Positions 24,617 to 34,027 of a stretch of DNA of 64,000 nt are shown here, one piece after another (the first letter of the stretch is position 1; the number at the start of each line of letters is the position of its first letter). The notes under the pieces are model-generated. The model did not search any database and was not told the origin of the DNA. It was given only the letters and a program-made list of their open reading frames with translations. The position numbers and the translations under genes were made by a program. Source of the DNA: Texcoconibacillus texcoconensis (GTDB taxonomy: Bacteria; Bacillota; Bacilli; Bacillales; Salisediminibacteriaceae); the NCBI RefSeq assembly GCF_014202575.1, contig NZ_JACHHB010000001.1, positions 62,001 to 126,000 of the forward strand, read 5' to 3'.

Positions 24617-27600
24617 TTATTTGCTAAACTTTGTTGCAAATGCCGTATACACCGCTGGTACAATAACAACAGTTAGGATGGCAGAGAACATCAACCCTGA
24701 AATGATTGAAATCGCAAGGGGGACGAATAAAACATCTCCACTTAATGCTACAGGGGTTAATGCGCCAATCGCTGTGACGGCAGTTAGTAATACCGGGCGT
24801 AACCGGAGGCGCCCTGCTTCGATCACCGATTCCTCAATTCCTATGCCTGCTGCTCTTTGTTGCTTAATAAACTCTAATAGGACGATAGAATTACGCACAA
24901 CAATTCCAGCCAAGGAAACAATCCCCATTAGTGCCATAAATCCTAAACCTGTTTGAGTGAGAAATAAACCAATGACCGCACCAGCACCAGCAATATAAAC
25001 CGTACTCATAACAAGAATAGGTAATGTTAACGAGTAAAACTGAACGGCCATAACGGCATATATTAAAAAGATAACAACTAGAAATAGCGTAAATAACTCT
25101 AGAATAAAGTCTGACCGTTGCTCTGTTTCTCCACCTAAACTGATCGTATAATCAGTCCCTATAGCAGAACTAGTCCCTGCTACGATTCCTTCAATTGCTG
25201 CTTCAAGATTTTCATTCTCTTCACTCCTTGGGAATACTCGAACGGTAATCGTCCGTTCTCCATCTTCCCGAAGTACTTGTGGAATTTCTTTTGTTTCTTC
25301 CACATCTAATAACGTGTCTAAAGAAACAAACGATAAAGCATCTTCATCTCCTGCGCTTTTTTCACTTGGAATTACTAAGTCTGAGAGATCAACTCGTTCA
25401 TTTGTTTTCACTTGATCAAGAGTTAGCTGAAGAGGTATATCCTCTTCCCCATTCCTCATCGTCATTAATGGCATCCCGTCTGTTTTTAGAGAAATTTGTT
25501 CGCTAACTTGTTGCATTGTAATACCATGCTTCTCTAATTTCTCTCTAATCGGCTCGTATTTAATCGTCGGCCTTAACGGCCCCATATCATCGCGAACAGT
25601 ACCACTTTCTGGTAACTCAGCAATTCGTTCCTTTAACTCATTACTCACATCCATTAACTTATTGAGCTCTGGACCTTGCACTTTAATAGCAATTGGTGCA
25701 CCAACAGGAGGACCAGCTTCAATTGTTTTTAACTCTACCTCAGCTTGAGGAAACTTCTCTTGTAGTGGTTCCGTCCATCGATCAATTGTATCTTCAGCAG
25801 TTTGCTCTTCACGTTTTACTCGTAATAAAATATTGCCTGTGTTTACTCCACTATTGGAAAGGCTCTCTCCGAATAAAGGAGGTAAACCGTCACCTGTATA
25901 CAAGGTTGTTTCATAAACGTGTTCATCCTGACTTAAAATAAACTTTCTCATTTCCTCTAAAGTATCATCTGTTTCTTCAATCGTAGTTCCTGAAGGTAAG
26001 CGAACATCTACTGTAACCTCATCACGGTCTGTACTAGGAAAGAATTCCACTGGAATGAAGGGAATCAATGCATAAAATCCTGTCGTAAGAATGAAACCAG
26101 CAACTGCAACTTTCCACGGATGCTTTACGACTCGTCGTAAAATCTTATCACTGTACCAGTTAGATAAATTGTCTAATTGATTTCCGATTAAACCTTCTTT
26201 ACTTTGATTTAGAGTTGACTCCTTCTTTTTCATTCGCTTTTTTTGACGCCAAATTAAGAATAAAGGAACAATCGATAAGGCAACGATCGTAGATGCTAGA
26301 ATAGTTGTAATCAATACGGACGGTAAGGCTCTAATAAAATCTCCGTTCCCTCCTGAAATAAATACGAGAGGAAGAAACGTAAATACAATCGTTAAGGTCG
26401 AAGTAATGATCGACACTCTAACCTCTTTACTCCCTTTTTTGGCCCCTTCTAATGGAGATAGCCCCTGTCTGTATTTATTTCTAATGTTATCCCCGACTAC
26501 AATTGCATCATCTACAAGAATTCCTATAGCAATGATCATCCCAATAATCGATATTTGGTTCAAATCAACATTCAAATAAGGTAGTGGGATAAGTCCAATT
26601 AATACTGAAGAAGGAATTGCTAATGCAACGATGACTGCTGTAGAAATATTCAAGCCAAGTAAAGTAACGACAATAACAGATAAAACGGCTAATGAAAAAG
26701 CCAAGGACAAGTCTCCAAATATTTCATCTACGATCGTTTTTTGTGTATAAAATAAGTCCAACTCGACGTCTTGAGGGAGATCCTCTGCTAACATAAGCAT
26801 CCGCTCATGTACCCGGTCGTGTACTTTCGGAATATCTGCACCTTCTTCCGCAAATACAGTAAAGGAAATAGCCGTCGTATTTTCATAAGTAATGATATCT
26901 TCGGGAGTATCCTGCGCGATGCCTACATCTGCAATGTCTTTTACATATATCGAATCCCCTTGTGAATCATTTGCAACAAAAATACTACTAACCTCTTCTA
27001 AATCTTTTAACGAAGACAAAGATAACTGGAAGTTTTTATCACTTTCTGACTGAACACCTAATGGAATAGTGTTTAATTCTTCATCTATGGCTTCAATGAC
27101 ATCAGGAATTTGAAGGCCACGACGAAACAGTTCCTCAGATTTTACATCAATAGAAAAATGTTGGTCAGGAAAGCCTTTTACAAGCGTTTGATCAATATCA
27201 AAAAGCGATTCAATTTCCTGCTGCCAAGAATGTATAAGTTCTCTTTGTTCATATAACGTTTCTCTGTCATCTGCTAACAAATGATAACTTGATAAACCAC
27301 CGTAGGAAAAACCCTTTTGAAAGGAAGATTCCTTCGCTTCTTCTGGAAGCGTTTGTTGAGCAGAATTAATTGCCTGTTGAATTTCTCCAAAAACCTCTTT
27401 ACTACCCACACCATCTACTAATTCAATAACAATGTTTGAAAAGCCAGACGTGGAAACAGAATGAACCTGACTAATACCATTAATCCCTTCTATTTCTGAT
27501 TCGATAGGTTCGGTAACTTGTCTTTCTACTTCTTCTGGTGTACCACCAGGATAAACAGTTGAGACGGTGCCAGTATCGAAGGACAATTCTGGAACTTCTC

Positions 27601-27697
27601 TTTGTGGTAATTGAAATACCGTTAATATGCCAACTACAATTAAAATAAGCAGAAACATTAATGTGATTTTTGGTTTTTCAATCATTTTTTCAAACAT
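24617..27697 (-). CDS. RND-family efflux transporter (AcrB/SwrC-like)
   Basis: A 1026-aa resistance-nodulation-division pump with the usual two-fold repeat: TM1 (MIEKPKITLMFLLILIVVGI), a large extracytoplasmic porter domain, six helices including GMIIAIGILVDDAIVVGDNI (paired Asp of TM4, proton relay), then a second porter domain and six helices. It is closest in style to Gram-positive SwrC/YerP exporters, which confer self-resistance to lipopeptides such as surfactin. The start is ATG 27697 after AGAGGTG. No membrane-fusion partner is adjacent, which is normal for Gram-positives. Substrate unknown. Confidence 0.92.
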   Translation of the reverse strand: MFEKMIEKPKITLMFLLILIVVGILTVFQLPQREVPELSFDTGTVSTVYPGGTPEEVERQVTEPIESEIEGINGISQVHSVSTSGFSNIVIELVDGVGSKEVFGEIQQAINSAQQTLPEEAKESSFQKGFSYGGLSSYHLLADDRETLYEQRELIHSWQQEIESLFDIDQTLVKGFPDQHFSIDVKSEELFRRGLQIPDVIEAIDEELNTIPLGVQSESDKNFQLSLSSLKDLEEVSSIFVANDSQGDSIYVKDIADVGIAQDTPEDIITYENTTAISFTVFAEEGADIPKVHDRVHERMLMLAEDLPQDVELDLFYTQKTIVDEIFGDLSLAFSLAVLSVIVVTLLGLNISTAVIVALAIPSSVLIGLIPLPYLNVDLNQISIIGMIIAIGILVDDAIVVGDNIRNKYRQGLSPLEGAKKGSKEVRVSIITSTLTIVFTFLPLVFISGGNGDFIRALPSVLITTILASTIVALSIVPLFLIWRQKKRMKKKESTLNQSKEGLIGNQLDNLSNWYSDKILRRVVKHPWKVAVAGFILTTGFYALIPFIPVEFFPSTDRDEVTVDVRLPSGTTIEETDDTLEEMRKFILSQDEHVYETTLYTGDGLPPLFGESLSNSGVNTGNILLRVKREEQTAEDTIDRWTEPLQEKFPQAEVELKTIEAGPPVGAPIAIKVQGPELNKLMDVSNELKERIAELPESGTVRDDMGPLRPTIKYEPIREKLEKHGITMQQVSEQISLKTDGMPLMTMRNGEEDIPLQLTLDQVKTNERVDLSDLVIPSEKSAGDEDALSFVSLDTLLDVEETKEIPQVLREDGERTITVRVFPRSEENENLEAAIEGIVAGTSSAIGTDYTISLGGETEQRSDFILELFTLFLVVIFLIYAVMAVQFYSLTLPILVMSTVYIAGAGAVIGLFLTQTGLGFMALMGIVSLAGIVVRNSIVLLEFIKQQRAAGIGIEESVIEAGRLRLRPVLLTAVTAIGALTPVALSGDVLFVPLAISIISGLMFSAILTVVIVPAVYTAFATKFSK

Positions 27698-27943
27698 TTT
27701 ACACCTCTTTTTCGTCAGCAAACCTTTCAAATGATTGTTTCCAACTGGATAAGTTCGTTTGTTTATTTAAATATTACATTGTACACCTTCTTAATAAAAC
27801 AAAAAGACATTCATTTTATTTTATCGTCAATTACCAACACAAATCTTACAGATAACATTTTTCATTGGATAGAAAAAACACAAAAATTGTTTCCTCATTT
27901 ACAGTTTATCCTTGGTGGAAAAGCAATACTGTCCACCCTAATA

Positions 27944-28492
27944 TCAATGTGGCGTATATACTATACAACCAATTTTGCTTGGGTGATCTTGAATATAAAC
28001 TTCACGGGGGTACTTCCTTAAGATCCAAATAATAATAAAGTCTCCTAAAGAACCGACTGTCATCAGAAAACCTATAATAAACCAAAAACCATTACCATAC
28101 AAAAAAGCAAAAATGATAGGCACTATCCCTAAGATGAACGGTAACAAAACAGAAATTTTGTAGTGTGTGATTTTCATAGGAACTTTACAATGTGCATAAG
28201 GCATCAAATATTTCCAGATGATCCCCAACTTAACTTGATCGATACTTGCCTTACCTACAAAAATATATCCAATTAAATGTAATAATTCATGAACCAAGAT
28301 AAATATGAAATAACTTATAATAACTTTAAACATAAGTGAAATTTCATACTCTCCAATACCCCAAATTCTCCAATATGGGATAATCAGAACAACCGCTAAT
28401 ACAAGAGTCCAAACATTTACTAGTTTATTGACTTTCTCAGCATCCATCGTTTCATCTATTTCTTTGTAATCTTGTGAAAATTGTAAGTTCAA
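27944..28492 (-). CDS. DUF3267 putative membrane zinc metalloprotease
   Basis: About 182 aa with four or five membrane helices and HELLH in the second third (FILVHELLHLIGY), the putative zinc-binding motif of the DUF3267 family of predicted membrane peptidases. The frame is open to ATG 28519, but GGAGTG at 28505-28500 points to TTG 28492 as start. Family members in Bacillus are uncharacterised. It lies in a minus-strand run of small membrane proteins. Confidence 0.75.
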   Translation of the reverse strand: MNLQFSQDYKEIDETMDAEKVNKLVNVWTLVLAVVLIIPYWRIWGIGEYEISLMFKVIISYFIFILVHELLHLIGYIFVGKASIDQVKLGIIWKYLMPYAHCKVPMKITHYKISVLLPFILGIVPIIFAFLYGNGFWFIIGFLMTVGSLGDFIIIWILRKYPREVYIQDHPSKIGCIVYTPH

Positions 28493-28602
28493 ATAAATCA
28501 CTCCGATTAAAAAATTCAACTCTTCAAACTATCAATAATCAGAAATTCGTACTCCCCGTCAACACCATAAGGGAAACAACTGCATCTTGTGCTAAAGCTC
28601 CG

Positions 28603-28875
28603 TTAGCTGAATTCTTTAAAGATTTTATATATACAAAAACAAAAAGATGAAAGCCCTACAAAAAACATAACTCCACCTAATGTGACATTAGATAAAATGT
28701 ACCCTTCCGTTATAATTCGGAAATTATCTGAATCCATACTTCCGCCCATAGATTTACGTAGATACTCGTTTGCTAAGTTTCTACCATTTTCAACACTATT
28801 TATTAATTTTAAATATCCTAAAAAGGTAAGTACTATTGTGAACAAAAGAAAACCATAATTCATTAAGTACTTCAT
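28603..28875 (-). CDS. Small two-helix membrane protein, unknown family
   Basis: 90 aa with hydrophobic helices at about 8-25 and 62-85 separated by a polar segment (NLANEYLRKSMGGSMDSDNF). A strong GGAGGGG 5 nt before the ATG supports expression. I do not recognise the family. Immediately downstream is one of the dispersed AGCTAACGGAG-type elements. Confidence 0.6.
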   Translation of the reverse strand: MKYLMNYGFLLFTIVLTFLGYLKLINSVENGRNLANEYLRKSMGGSMDSDNFRIITEGYILSNVTLGGVMFFVGLSSFCFCIYKIFKEFS

Positions 28876-28979
28876 ATTTCCCCTCCATTTCTATTTGTTT
28901 ATCCTACATGCTTCCTTTAGTTACATAATAAGCAGCGATAGTTTCTTTCACTAACGCTCTCCGTTTGTTAAATAAGCAA

Positions 28980-29276
28980 TTACGAAGATGTTTCTTCAGG
29001 TACAGGAAGGAATTTAGTAAAATATACTGCAACGATAAATAATACTAAATTTATCCCCCAATGAAATAAGCTAGAAAACACCATGAAATTAAACCAGTAA
29101 GACAATACGCCAATAATAGGAATTAATAAAAAACATGCTGGTGTAACATAACCCATAATTCCATAAACGTTATTTAACCCTTTTCTTTTCTTTTGTATGA
29201 TAACAATTGCGGTGGGAATCAATATAATAGTAAAGACTGTCATAAATATCGCTATAAATTCAACTGAATTATTCAT
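28980..29276 (-). CDS. Small membrane protein, unknown family
   Basis: 98 aa with three hydrophobic helices, a basic loop after the first (IQKKRKGLNNVYG) and an acidic C-terminus (PVPEETSS). It starts 6 bp after the stop of a tiny lipoprotein gene, so the two are likely co-transcribed. The RBS is weak, consistent with translational coupling. Function unknown. Confidence 0.55.
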   Translation of the reverse strand: MNNSVEFIAIFMTVFTIILIPTAIVIIQKKRKGLNNVYGIMGYVTPACFLLIPIIGVLSYWFNFMVFSSLFHWGINLVLFIVAVYFTKFLPVPEETSS

Positions 29277-29281
29277 CGAAG

Positions 29282-29389
29282 TTAATCAACCCCATTTTTT
29301 TCTGCATCTTCTCGAGTCATTGTATCATCACCCAATTCACAACCCGCCACTACAATCTTGCTTATTAACACAAATACAAGATACTTCAT
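29282..29389 (-). CDS. Tiny lipoprotein (35 aa)
   Basis: MKYLVFVLISKIVVAGCELG: basic start, hydrophobic stretch and a lipobox-like VAGC, then an 18-residue acidic tail ending EKNGVD. GGAGGG lies 5 nt before ATG 29389. It may be a self-standing peptide or the shortened head of a longer lipoprotein. It is coupled to the membrane protein downstream. Confidence 0.5.
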   Translation of the reverse strand: MKYLVFVLISKIVVAGCELGDDTMTREDAEKNGVD

Positions 29390-29731
29390 TTAAACCCTCC
29401 ACCACTGTTCTTGTTGCAGCTTAAGGTTTACTCGTTACCTAATTCGTTATTTATGCTCCCATAACGGTTTTGTCACAAGACGGAATAAATGGAAGCGAAT
29501 TAAAAAATTATATTTTACCAAATTACACCACTCACAGAAATCACCAATCCTGTCGGGAGGTATATCACGACAAATTGGCTGGCTTTGCAAATGAGCTCCT
29601 ACAAAGGTTGCACCCGGAATTATTGGAAACCTAACTTAAGAAGCCCTCCGAGACAACTTCGTTTGTCGAGTTATGACAACCTGTCCTCGACTATGTATAA
29701 TAAAAATATTAAATAGAAATGAGGGTTGTAA
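29390..29731. other. Gene-free stretch
   Basis: About 340 bp between divergent units with no open frame I can support. TATAATAAAAAT at 29695-29706 is a likely -10 for the small plus-strand gene that follows. Confidence 0.35.
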
Positions 29732-29937
29732 ATGCGGGACGATCAATTCGAGCAAATATTGACACCCTTCATGATCTTAGTACTGAACAAGAGAAAATCA
29801 AAAAAGATATCGTTGAGCTAAAGAGTGATGTTAGAAGAAGTGATCAGCGAGTCGGACACATTGAAGTTAGCTTGGACTTTATTAAAACAAAACAACATGA
29901 CCACGAAAGAGAAATCCACTATTTAAAGCGAAATTAA
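29732..29937 (+). pseudogene. Small coiled-coil protein gene with a frameshift
   Basis: ATG 29732, after GAGGG, begins MRDDQFEQI. The homologous continuation DTLHDLSTEQEKIKK...HYLKRN is in another frame, so one base has been lost or gained near 29757-29763 (CAAATATTGACACC). The whole resembles short heptad-rich Bacillus proteins of the type MRDDQFEQIL...HDxEIxxLK. A longer frame from ATG 29719 gives an intact but less convincing start (MRVVNAGRS). The hydrophilic coiled coil has no known role. Confidence 0.5.
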
Positions 29938-30073
29938 TTTTCTTAATTAAAAGCAAGATCATATGAATTTGTTCACGAGCTGTTTAAAGAATGTATCACA
30001 TCTTCAATCACCATGCTCTTTATTCCACTAAAATTCCCGGAAGCCCTTTTCTGTAAATTCAATTATTAGTTGA

Positions 30074-30616
30074 TTAGAACTTAAGAAACCTTTTCTTTAC
30101 AAACACTCCTAATGATGCACCTATATAAGTACCAAATGTATTTAGAATCACATCATCAATATTAGATGTTCTTCCAATATCAAGTATATATTGTGATATT
30201 TCTATTCCCAATGAAAACAACATACCTATCAATGTAATCCTCAACATTTTTGGACGAGATTGAACTATTAATGCTAAGAAAAAACCAAACGGAATAAACA
30301 ATATAATATTAAACCCTAAAATTCTAACCGGAACAGTATAATGCACAGAATTGACCAGTTCATCCCACATACTTAGAAAGGGAACTAGTTGAACGGATTG
30401 CCCTCCTACTGGTCTTGGAAGAAGTGTTACCATTAAAACACCAATTATTGATAGTATTAAGAGACTATTTATAGTTACTGCATAAAGTGCCTTTTTCTTT
30501 GTTTCTCCCTTTTTTAAAAATTTATTGTAGATAAACCAACCTATTAAAATCACAGTAAGAATTATCATTAAAAATAGTGGTATGACTTGACTAAATGCTC
30601 TCCATAATTGTTCCAC
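30074..30616 (-). CDS. VanZ-family membrane protein, second copy
   Basis: 180 aa, paralogous to the protein at 15597-16148 over its whole length: same start (MEQLWRAFSQ), KKGETKKKALY, TLLPRP.GGQSVQLVPFLS and the VanZ signature GRTSNIDDVILNTFGTYIGA. DNA identity is also high, so the duplication is fairly recent. There are about five hydrophobic segments. Role in the cell envelope is presumed from family only. Confidence 0.82.
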   Translation of the reverse strand: MEQLWRAFSQVIPLFLMIILTVILIGWFIYNKFLKKGETKKKALYAVTINSLLILSIIGVLMVTLLPRPVGGQSVQLVPFLSMWDELVNSVHYTVPVRILGFNIILFIPFGFFLALIVQSRPKMLRITLIGMLFSLGIEISQYILDIGRTSNIDDVILNTFGTYIGASLGVFVKKRFLKF

Positions 30617-30830
30617 GCCTTCCCCCTCATTTCTTTACAACACTTGTGTTAGTTGAATAAATACATTTGTTACTCACAAATTCTGACAACTTCATCCTGG
30701 GAACCGCCCACACCAACGGAGTGGTTTTACAAAGAATGACATGATCATAAGGGAATTTAATATCGATCGAAGAAACTATGATATATACCAACTGTGACAA
30801 CAAACAACATAACATTATATGACATGTTTG

Positions 30831-31028
30831 TTATTCTTTCACAGGAGGTAAAATGTTTTCAAGGACAATTCTAATGATAACAACATTGATCATTAGAATT
30901 GATAAAGCAGTTACTAAAAGAAAGAACTGATTACTAAAAGTGATAAAGTAGTCAAGTACAAAGAAAACAACGCGAGTTAACACTAAATAAAATGGTATTG
31001 CAATGATGTAATAAGTAAACTTATTCAT
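30831..31028 (-). CDS. Small two-helix membrane protein, unknown
   Basis: 65 aa, nearly all hydrophobic, with two helices and a short polar end (ENILPPVKE). GGAGG stands 7 nt before the ATG. It lies alone upstream of the VanZ paralogue; the 215 bp between them hold no convincing gene. Confidence 0.5.
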   Translation of the reverse strand: MNKFTYYIIAIPFYLVLTRVVFFVLDYFITFSNQFFLLVTALSILMINVVIIRIVLENILPPVKE

Positions 31029-31159
31029 AAACGAACCTCCACCGTGTCAATTATGGCTTTCCTAAGTTAACTAAGGCCGCACAAAAGATTTCTTGCATCC
31101 TTACACTTTAGTTTAGTCAAAATATGCATTAAATGGAATGATATATCAATAGATTTATA

Positions 31160-31240
31160 TTTTTAACAACAACTTCACCACAGGCTTGCTCTTATTAACT
31201 AGATCATTTTTATTGGCGATAGGCATGTTTTTACAGAAGT
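31160..31240 (+). pseudogene. Scrap of a CxxC-20-CxxC gene
   Basis: TTAACAACAACTTCACCACA onward through GGCTTGCTCTTATTAAC and TTTTTATTGGCGATA matches the last membrane helix of the frameshifted copy at 34028-34328 at DNA level. Nothing upstream of it survives. It lies just before the first RNase P RNA gene. Confidence 0.5.
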
Positions 31241-31319
31241 CTCAATAAGGAAAAGAATCCATTCATTCATGATCATCTATCGCTTGGCAGTATTTAACTT
31301 TTTTGGTTCGAACTTCTCA

Positions 31320-31348
31320 TTGAAGAAGGTGGTTTTAAGGGTTATAAT
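31320..31348 (+). promoter_or_regulatory. Sigma-A promoter of rnpB copy 1
   Basis: TTGAAG, 17 bp, TATAAT, about 7 nt before the predicted RNA start. Near-identical to the promoter of copy 2. Confidence 0.8.
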
Positions 31349-31350
31349 GT

Positions 31351-31766
31351 TTTACATAGCATTCAGGTAATCGCTGCATCATATTGATGTTGAGGAAAGT
31401 CCATGCTCGCACGGGCTGAGATGTCCGTAGTGTTCGTGCTTGGCGAAGCCATAAGCCAAGGCAATTTCGGTAGAACGAAATTGACGGCAGAGAAAATGTC
31501 TAAGTACATGGGTTTCCCTGTGTATAAGACTGAGTACTCTTGAAAGTGCCACAGTGACGAAGTCTATCTAGAAATGGATAGAGTGGAACGCGGTAAACCC
31601 CACGAGCGAGAAACCCAAAATAGGTAGGGGAACTTTCTCAAAGGAATAAAACGGAGAGAAAGACGGAATTTAGATTCCGTAGATAGATGATTACCACCCG
31701 AGTACGAGGTTTCATCAACCTATGAGTACAACGGTACAAAACATGGCTTATCGAATGTTATGAACA
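31351..31766 (+). ncRNA. rnpB: RNase P RNA, class B, copy 1
   Basis: The catalytic RNA of RNase P, which matures tRNA 5' ends. Conserved landmarks in order: GGTAATCGCTGCATC, GAGGAAAGTCCATGCTCGCA, GACGGCAGAGAAA, GAAAGTGCCACAGTGACGAA, GTGGAACGCGGTAAACCCC, GAGTACGAGG and ACAAAACATGGCTTA. P1 pairs CATAGCATTC with GAATGTTATG. Length is about 415 nt, as in Bacillus. It differs from copy 2 at roughly ten positions, several of them structure-preserving: CAATTTCG/CGAAATTG here against CAATTTCG/CGGAATTG there, and GTCCG against GCCCG opposite CGGGC. Both copies look functional. Confidence 0.95.
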
Positions 31767-31793
31767 GATGAAACACAATATCGTATTTGCAAA

Positions 31794-31867
31794 GGTGAAC
31801 ATCATCGTTCACTTTTTTATTTCTAATAACGTAAGGGTTACCTTCAGAATAGTGAAGGTAACCCTTT
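31794..31867 (+). terminator. Tandem terminators of rnpB copy 1
   Basis: First hairpin GTGAAC/GTTCAC followed by seven Ts (31795-31819). A second, stronger one is AAGGGTTACCTTC/GAAGGTAACCCTT with TTTTA (31833-31868). Both are repeated after copy 2. Confidence 0.85.
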
Positions 31868-31962
31868 TATTGTCTTTTTTGATGAAACTCGTTCAATATC
31901 ATTCTCCTACCTTCGAAGTTGAGGGACCGGTCGGTCTTTATAGTTTTCTTGCTCCGACGAAA

Positions 31963-32805
31963 TCATTCGATTTCTTCCTTTAATAACTCGATCTCTTCAG
32001 AACTTAATCCAGTGACTTCGGCAATGAAGTTTTCATCGGCTTCTTTTTTCAACATGTTTTTTGCAATATCAACCTTTTCTTTTTTTCTCCCTTCCAGCTC
32101 ATAAGAAACCATCAGTTCCATCACTTTTTCTCCTTCCTGGTTACTCATTTTTTTCACCTCATTTAGTAGTTTTTCCTCTTCTTCGGGTGTGAGTTGCAGG
32201 TAAGTTTCGAAGAATCCTGAAATTAGCGTTTGGCGAGCGGCATCGATATTCATACGAACGAGCATCCGTAAAAACTCTTTTTTGACTTCGATCTTCTCAG
32301 TTTCATTATACCCCATTTTTGAAAGTAAAGCCGCTGCGACGGGATTTTCTGAGCGGATGAAATCGCGCCAGTTTTTCTTTTTTAGTTGTACGGTTAGGAA
32401 ATGAAATTGTAGGACATCAGTAAAAGGAAATGTCATTTCGAAGCTGGCAGGTTCTTCTCTTATTTTATCATAGCTAAAGATGGCAATTGGCAGGATCTTA
32501 CGGCGGTAGGTTTCGTATAAGCGGCTGAAGTAGATAAACATGCGTTCGTCGAAGTTGTCTTGAATATAGCTTTGCGGTTCGACGTGGATGATGATGAGAC
32601 TGTCTTCTCCTTTGAGCTTGGTCTCGGCGAGCAAATCGACGCGGTATTTTTCGCCGACTGTGACGTCGGTATACAGCTCTTCAGGGAGAAACCGAATTTC
32701 TTGGAAGTCAATCGCTTCGTAGGCTTCGGGAAAGAAAAGCAGCATAAATTCTTCAAAATATGTCGTTAAGAGTTCCTTAAACAAACGGTCGTGATCCACT
32801 GGCAT
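31963..32805 (-). CDS. Rpn-family recombination-promoting nuclease / putative transposase
   Basis: A 280-aa protein of the Rpn/YhgA-like family: DRLFKELLTTYFEEFM at the start, RVDLLAETK and IIHVEPQSY forming the PD-(D/E)xK nuclease core (D...E-x-Q), then MFIYFSRLYETYRR. The C-terminal part is charged and helical. RpnA of E. coli is a DNA endonuclease that promotes RecA-independent recombination. The start is ATG 32805, 9 nt after AGGAGGGG. It sits between the two rnpB copies, which is suggestive because such nucleases are associated with rearrangement, but causality is speculation. Confidence 0.8.
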   Translation of the reverse strand: MPVDHDRLFKELLTTYFEEFMLLFFPEAYEAIDFQEIRFLPEELYTDVTVGEKYRVDLLAETKLKGEDSLIIIHVEPQSYIQDNFDERMFIYFSRLYETYRRKILPIAIFSYDKIREEPASFEMTFPFTDVLQFHFLTVQLKKKNWRDFIRSENPVAAALLSKMGYNETEKIEVKKEFLRMLVRMNIDAARQTLISGFFETYLQLTPEEEEKLLNEVKKMSNQEGEKVMELMVSYELEGRKKEKVDIAKNMLKKEADENFIAEVTGLSSEEIELLKEEIE

Positions 32806-32937
32806 GGTCGAGCCCCTCCTTTTAAAAGGAACGTATGTTTGCGTTAAGTTCATTATATAACAAACACTTTCCTTTTACAATTGAGAAGGGCTCATTTGAG
32901 GACATTTTATAAAATAGTTACATTTGTAAAATAAAAG

Positions 32938-33441
32938 CTAAAATAAGGTAAACAACCCGATAATTGCAACAATTCCCCCTCCAACACGGTTAGCAATTAA
33001 GGCAAGTTCACTAGGGTCTGTGTCCTTTAGCTTCCAACCTATTTGTAGATACCAAGCCGCATGTGGAAAAAACGCTGAAAACAAGCCGCCTAAAATGAAG
33101 ATGATACCGACTGGATTTCCTGATGATTGATTATTCGATGTAGTGGGATCCCCATATATTTGTTCATATTCATCAATTGCTTGTTGGGCCAAATCCATTT
33201 CTTCATCTGTTAATGCCATGGAACCGCCCCCTCGTCCGGTGTTTCCTGATTGTTCCCAAAAATATTCACGGCCGTTTGCGAATCTCACTTCATACTTGTA
33301 CCCATTCGAACGATCTTCAAAAAGCACCTCCACGACTTCTCCATTTGCTAATTCAATTTCTTCGAGAGTCTCTGCTGATGCGTCATTAGGAATAAAATAG
33401 AGTGAAAATATGAAAATAACGACAATCATGACTAGTCTCAT
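32938..33441 (-). CDS. Secreted/membrane protein with C-terminal DUF6199-like helix pair
   Basis: 167 aa: signal peptide (MRLVMIVVIFIFSLYF...ASAE), an exported part with EIELANGEVVEVLFED and a Gly-rich GRGGGS, then two helices around GWKLKDTDPSELALIANRVG, a motif of the DUF6199 family. The start is ATG 33441 after AAGGAGG; the frame is open further but without an RBS. Role unknown. It belongs to the same block of small envelope proteins. Confidence 0.6.
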   Translation of the reverse strand: MRLVMIVVIFIFSLYFIPNDASAETLEEIELANGEVVEVLFEDRSNGYKYEVRFANGREYFWEQSGNTGRGGGSMALTDEEMDLAQQAIDEYEQIYGDPTTSNNQSSGNPVGIIFILGGLFSAFFPHAAWYLQIGWKLKDTDPSELALIANRVGGGIVAIIGLFTLF

Positions 33442-33551
33442 TGTATGTACCTCCTTGAAAAACATATATGTTATGTGCTTTATAGGTTGATCTCCTGCCA
33501 TTTGTTGAATAGTTACGATCTTCGTTCAAAAGTATCAAGACCAAGCAAACT

Positions 33552-33842
33552 CTACAATGGATTTGCACTTAGTTCCAAAAAGATATAGACGACCGTTAAA
33601 GTAAATAGAATCGCAACCACGAACCCTAAAATACTACAAATAAGCCCTGAAATGGCTACACCTCTACCTGGCTCTTGCGTTTGTTTGATTTCTCGTAAGG
33701 CTAATATTCCTAACACAATTCCTGTTATTGAAAGCGGGAAACCAAACATTGGGAAGTACACCAAAACGATTGAGACGACCCCAACAACCAACGAAATAAC
33801 CGCTTTTGTATTCGTTTTGTGTTTGCTGACTTCCGTTTCCAT
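33552..33842 (-). CDS. DUF4190-type small membrane protein
   Basis: 96 aa with a polar N-terminus and two to three helices; KAVISLVVGVVSI...GFPLSITGIVLGILALREI followed by GRGVAISGLI is the DUF4190 pattern of Gram-positive proteins with a central membrane domain. AGGTG precedes the ATG closely. Function unknown; family members are presumed envelope-associated. Confidence 0.7.
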   Translation of the reverse strand: METEVSKHKTNTKAVISLVVGVVSIVLVYFPMFGFPLSITGIVLGILALREIKQTQEPGRGVAISGLICSILGFVVAILFTLTVVYIFLELSANPL

Positions 33843-34027
33843 TTTTTCACCTCATTTACGTTTTCATGATCCCAAACACCTACATGCATTTTGAACTCTT
33901 TAAATACTTTAACATTTTATGTAATATATAGATATTAAACAAAAGCATTTTTAACCTATTAAAACGGCGGTTATTGTGATTCTGTTTACCAGATAAGATC
34001 ATGACAAACATGGGAAGTGTCGGACAA

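Noticed and set aside
30627-30815. 62-codon minus-strand frame upstream of the second VanZ gene
   Set aside because: No RBS and an improbable composition; may contain a relic (TPLVWAVPRMKLSEF) but nothing I can identify.
31963-32805. Insertion sequence around the Rpn-family gene
   Set aside because: No terminal inverted repeats or target duplications were seen; the flanking repeats are rnpB genes, not IS ends.
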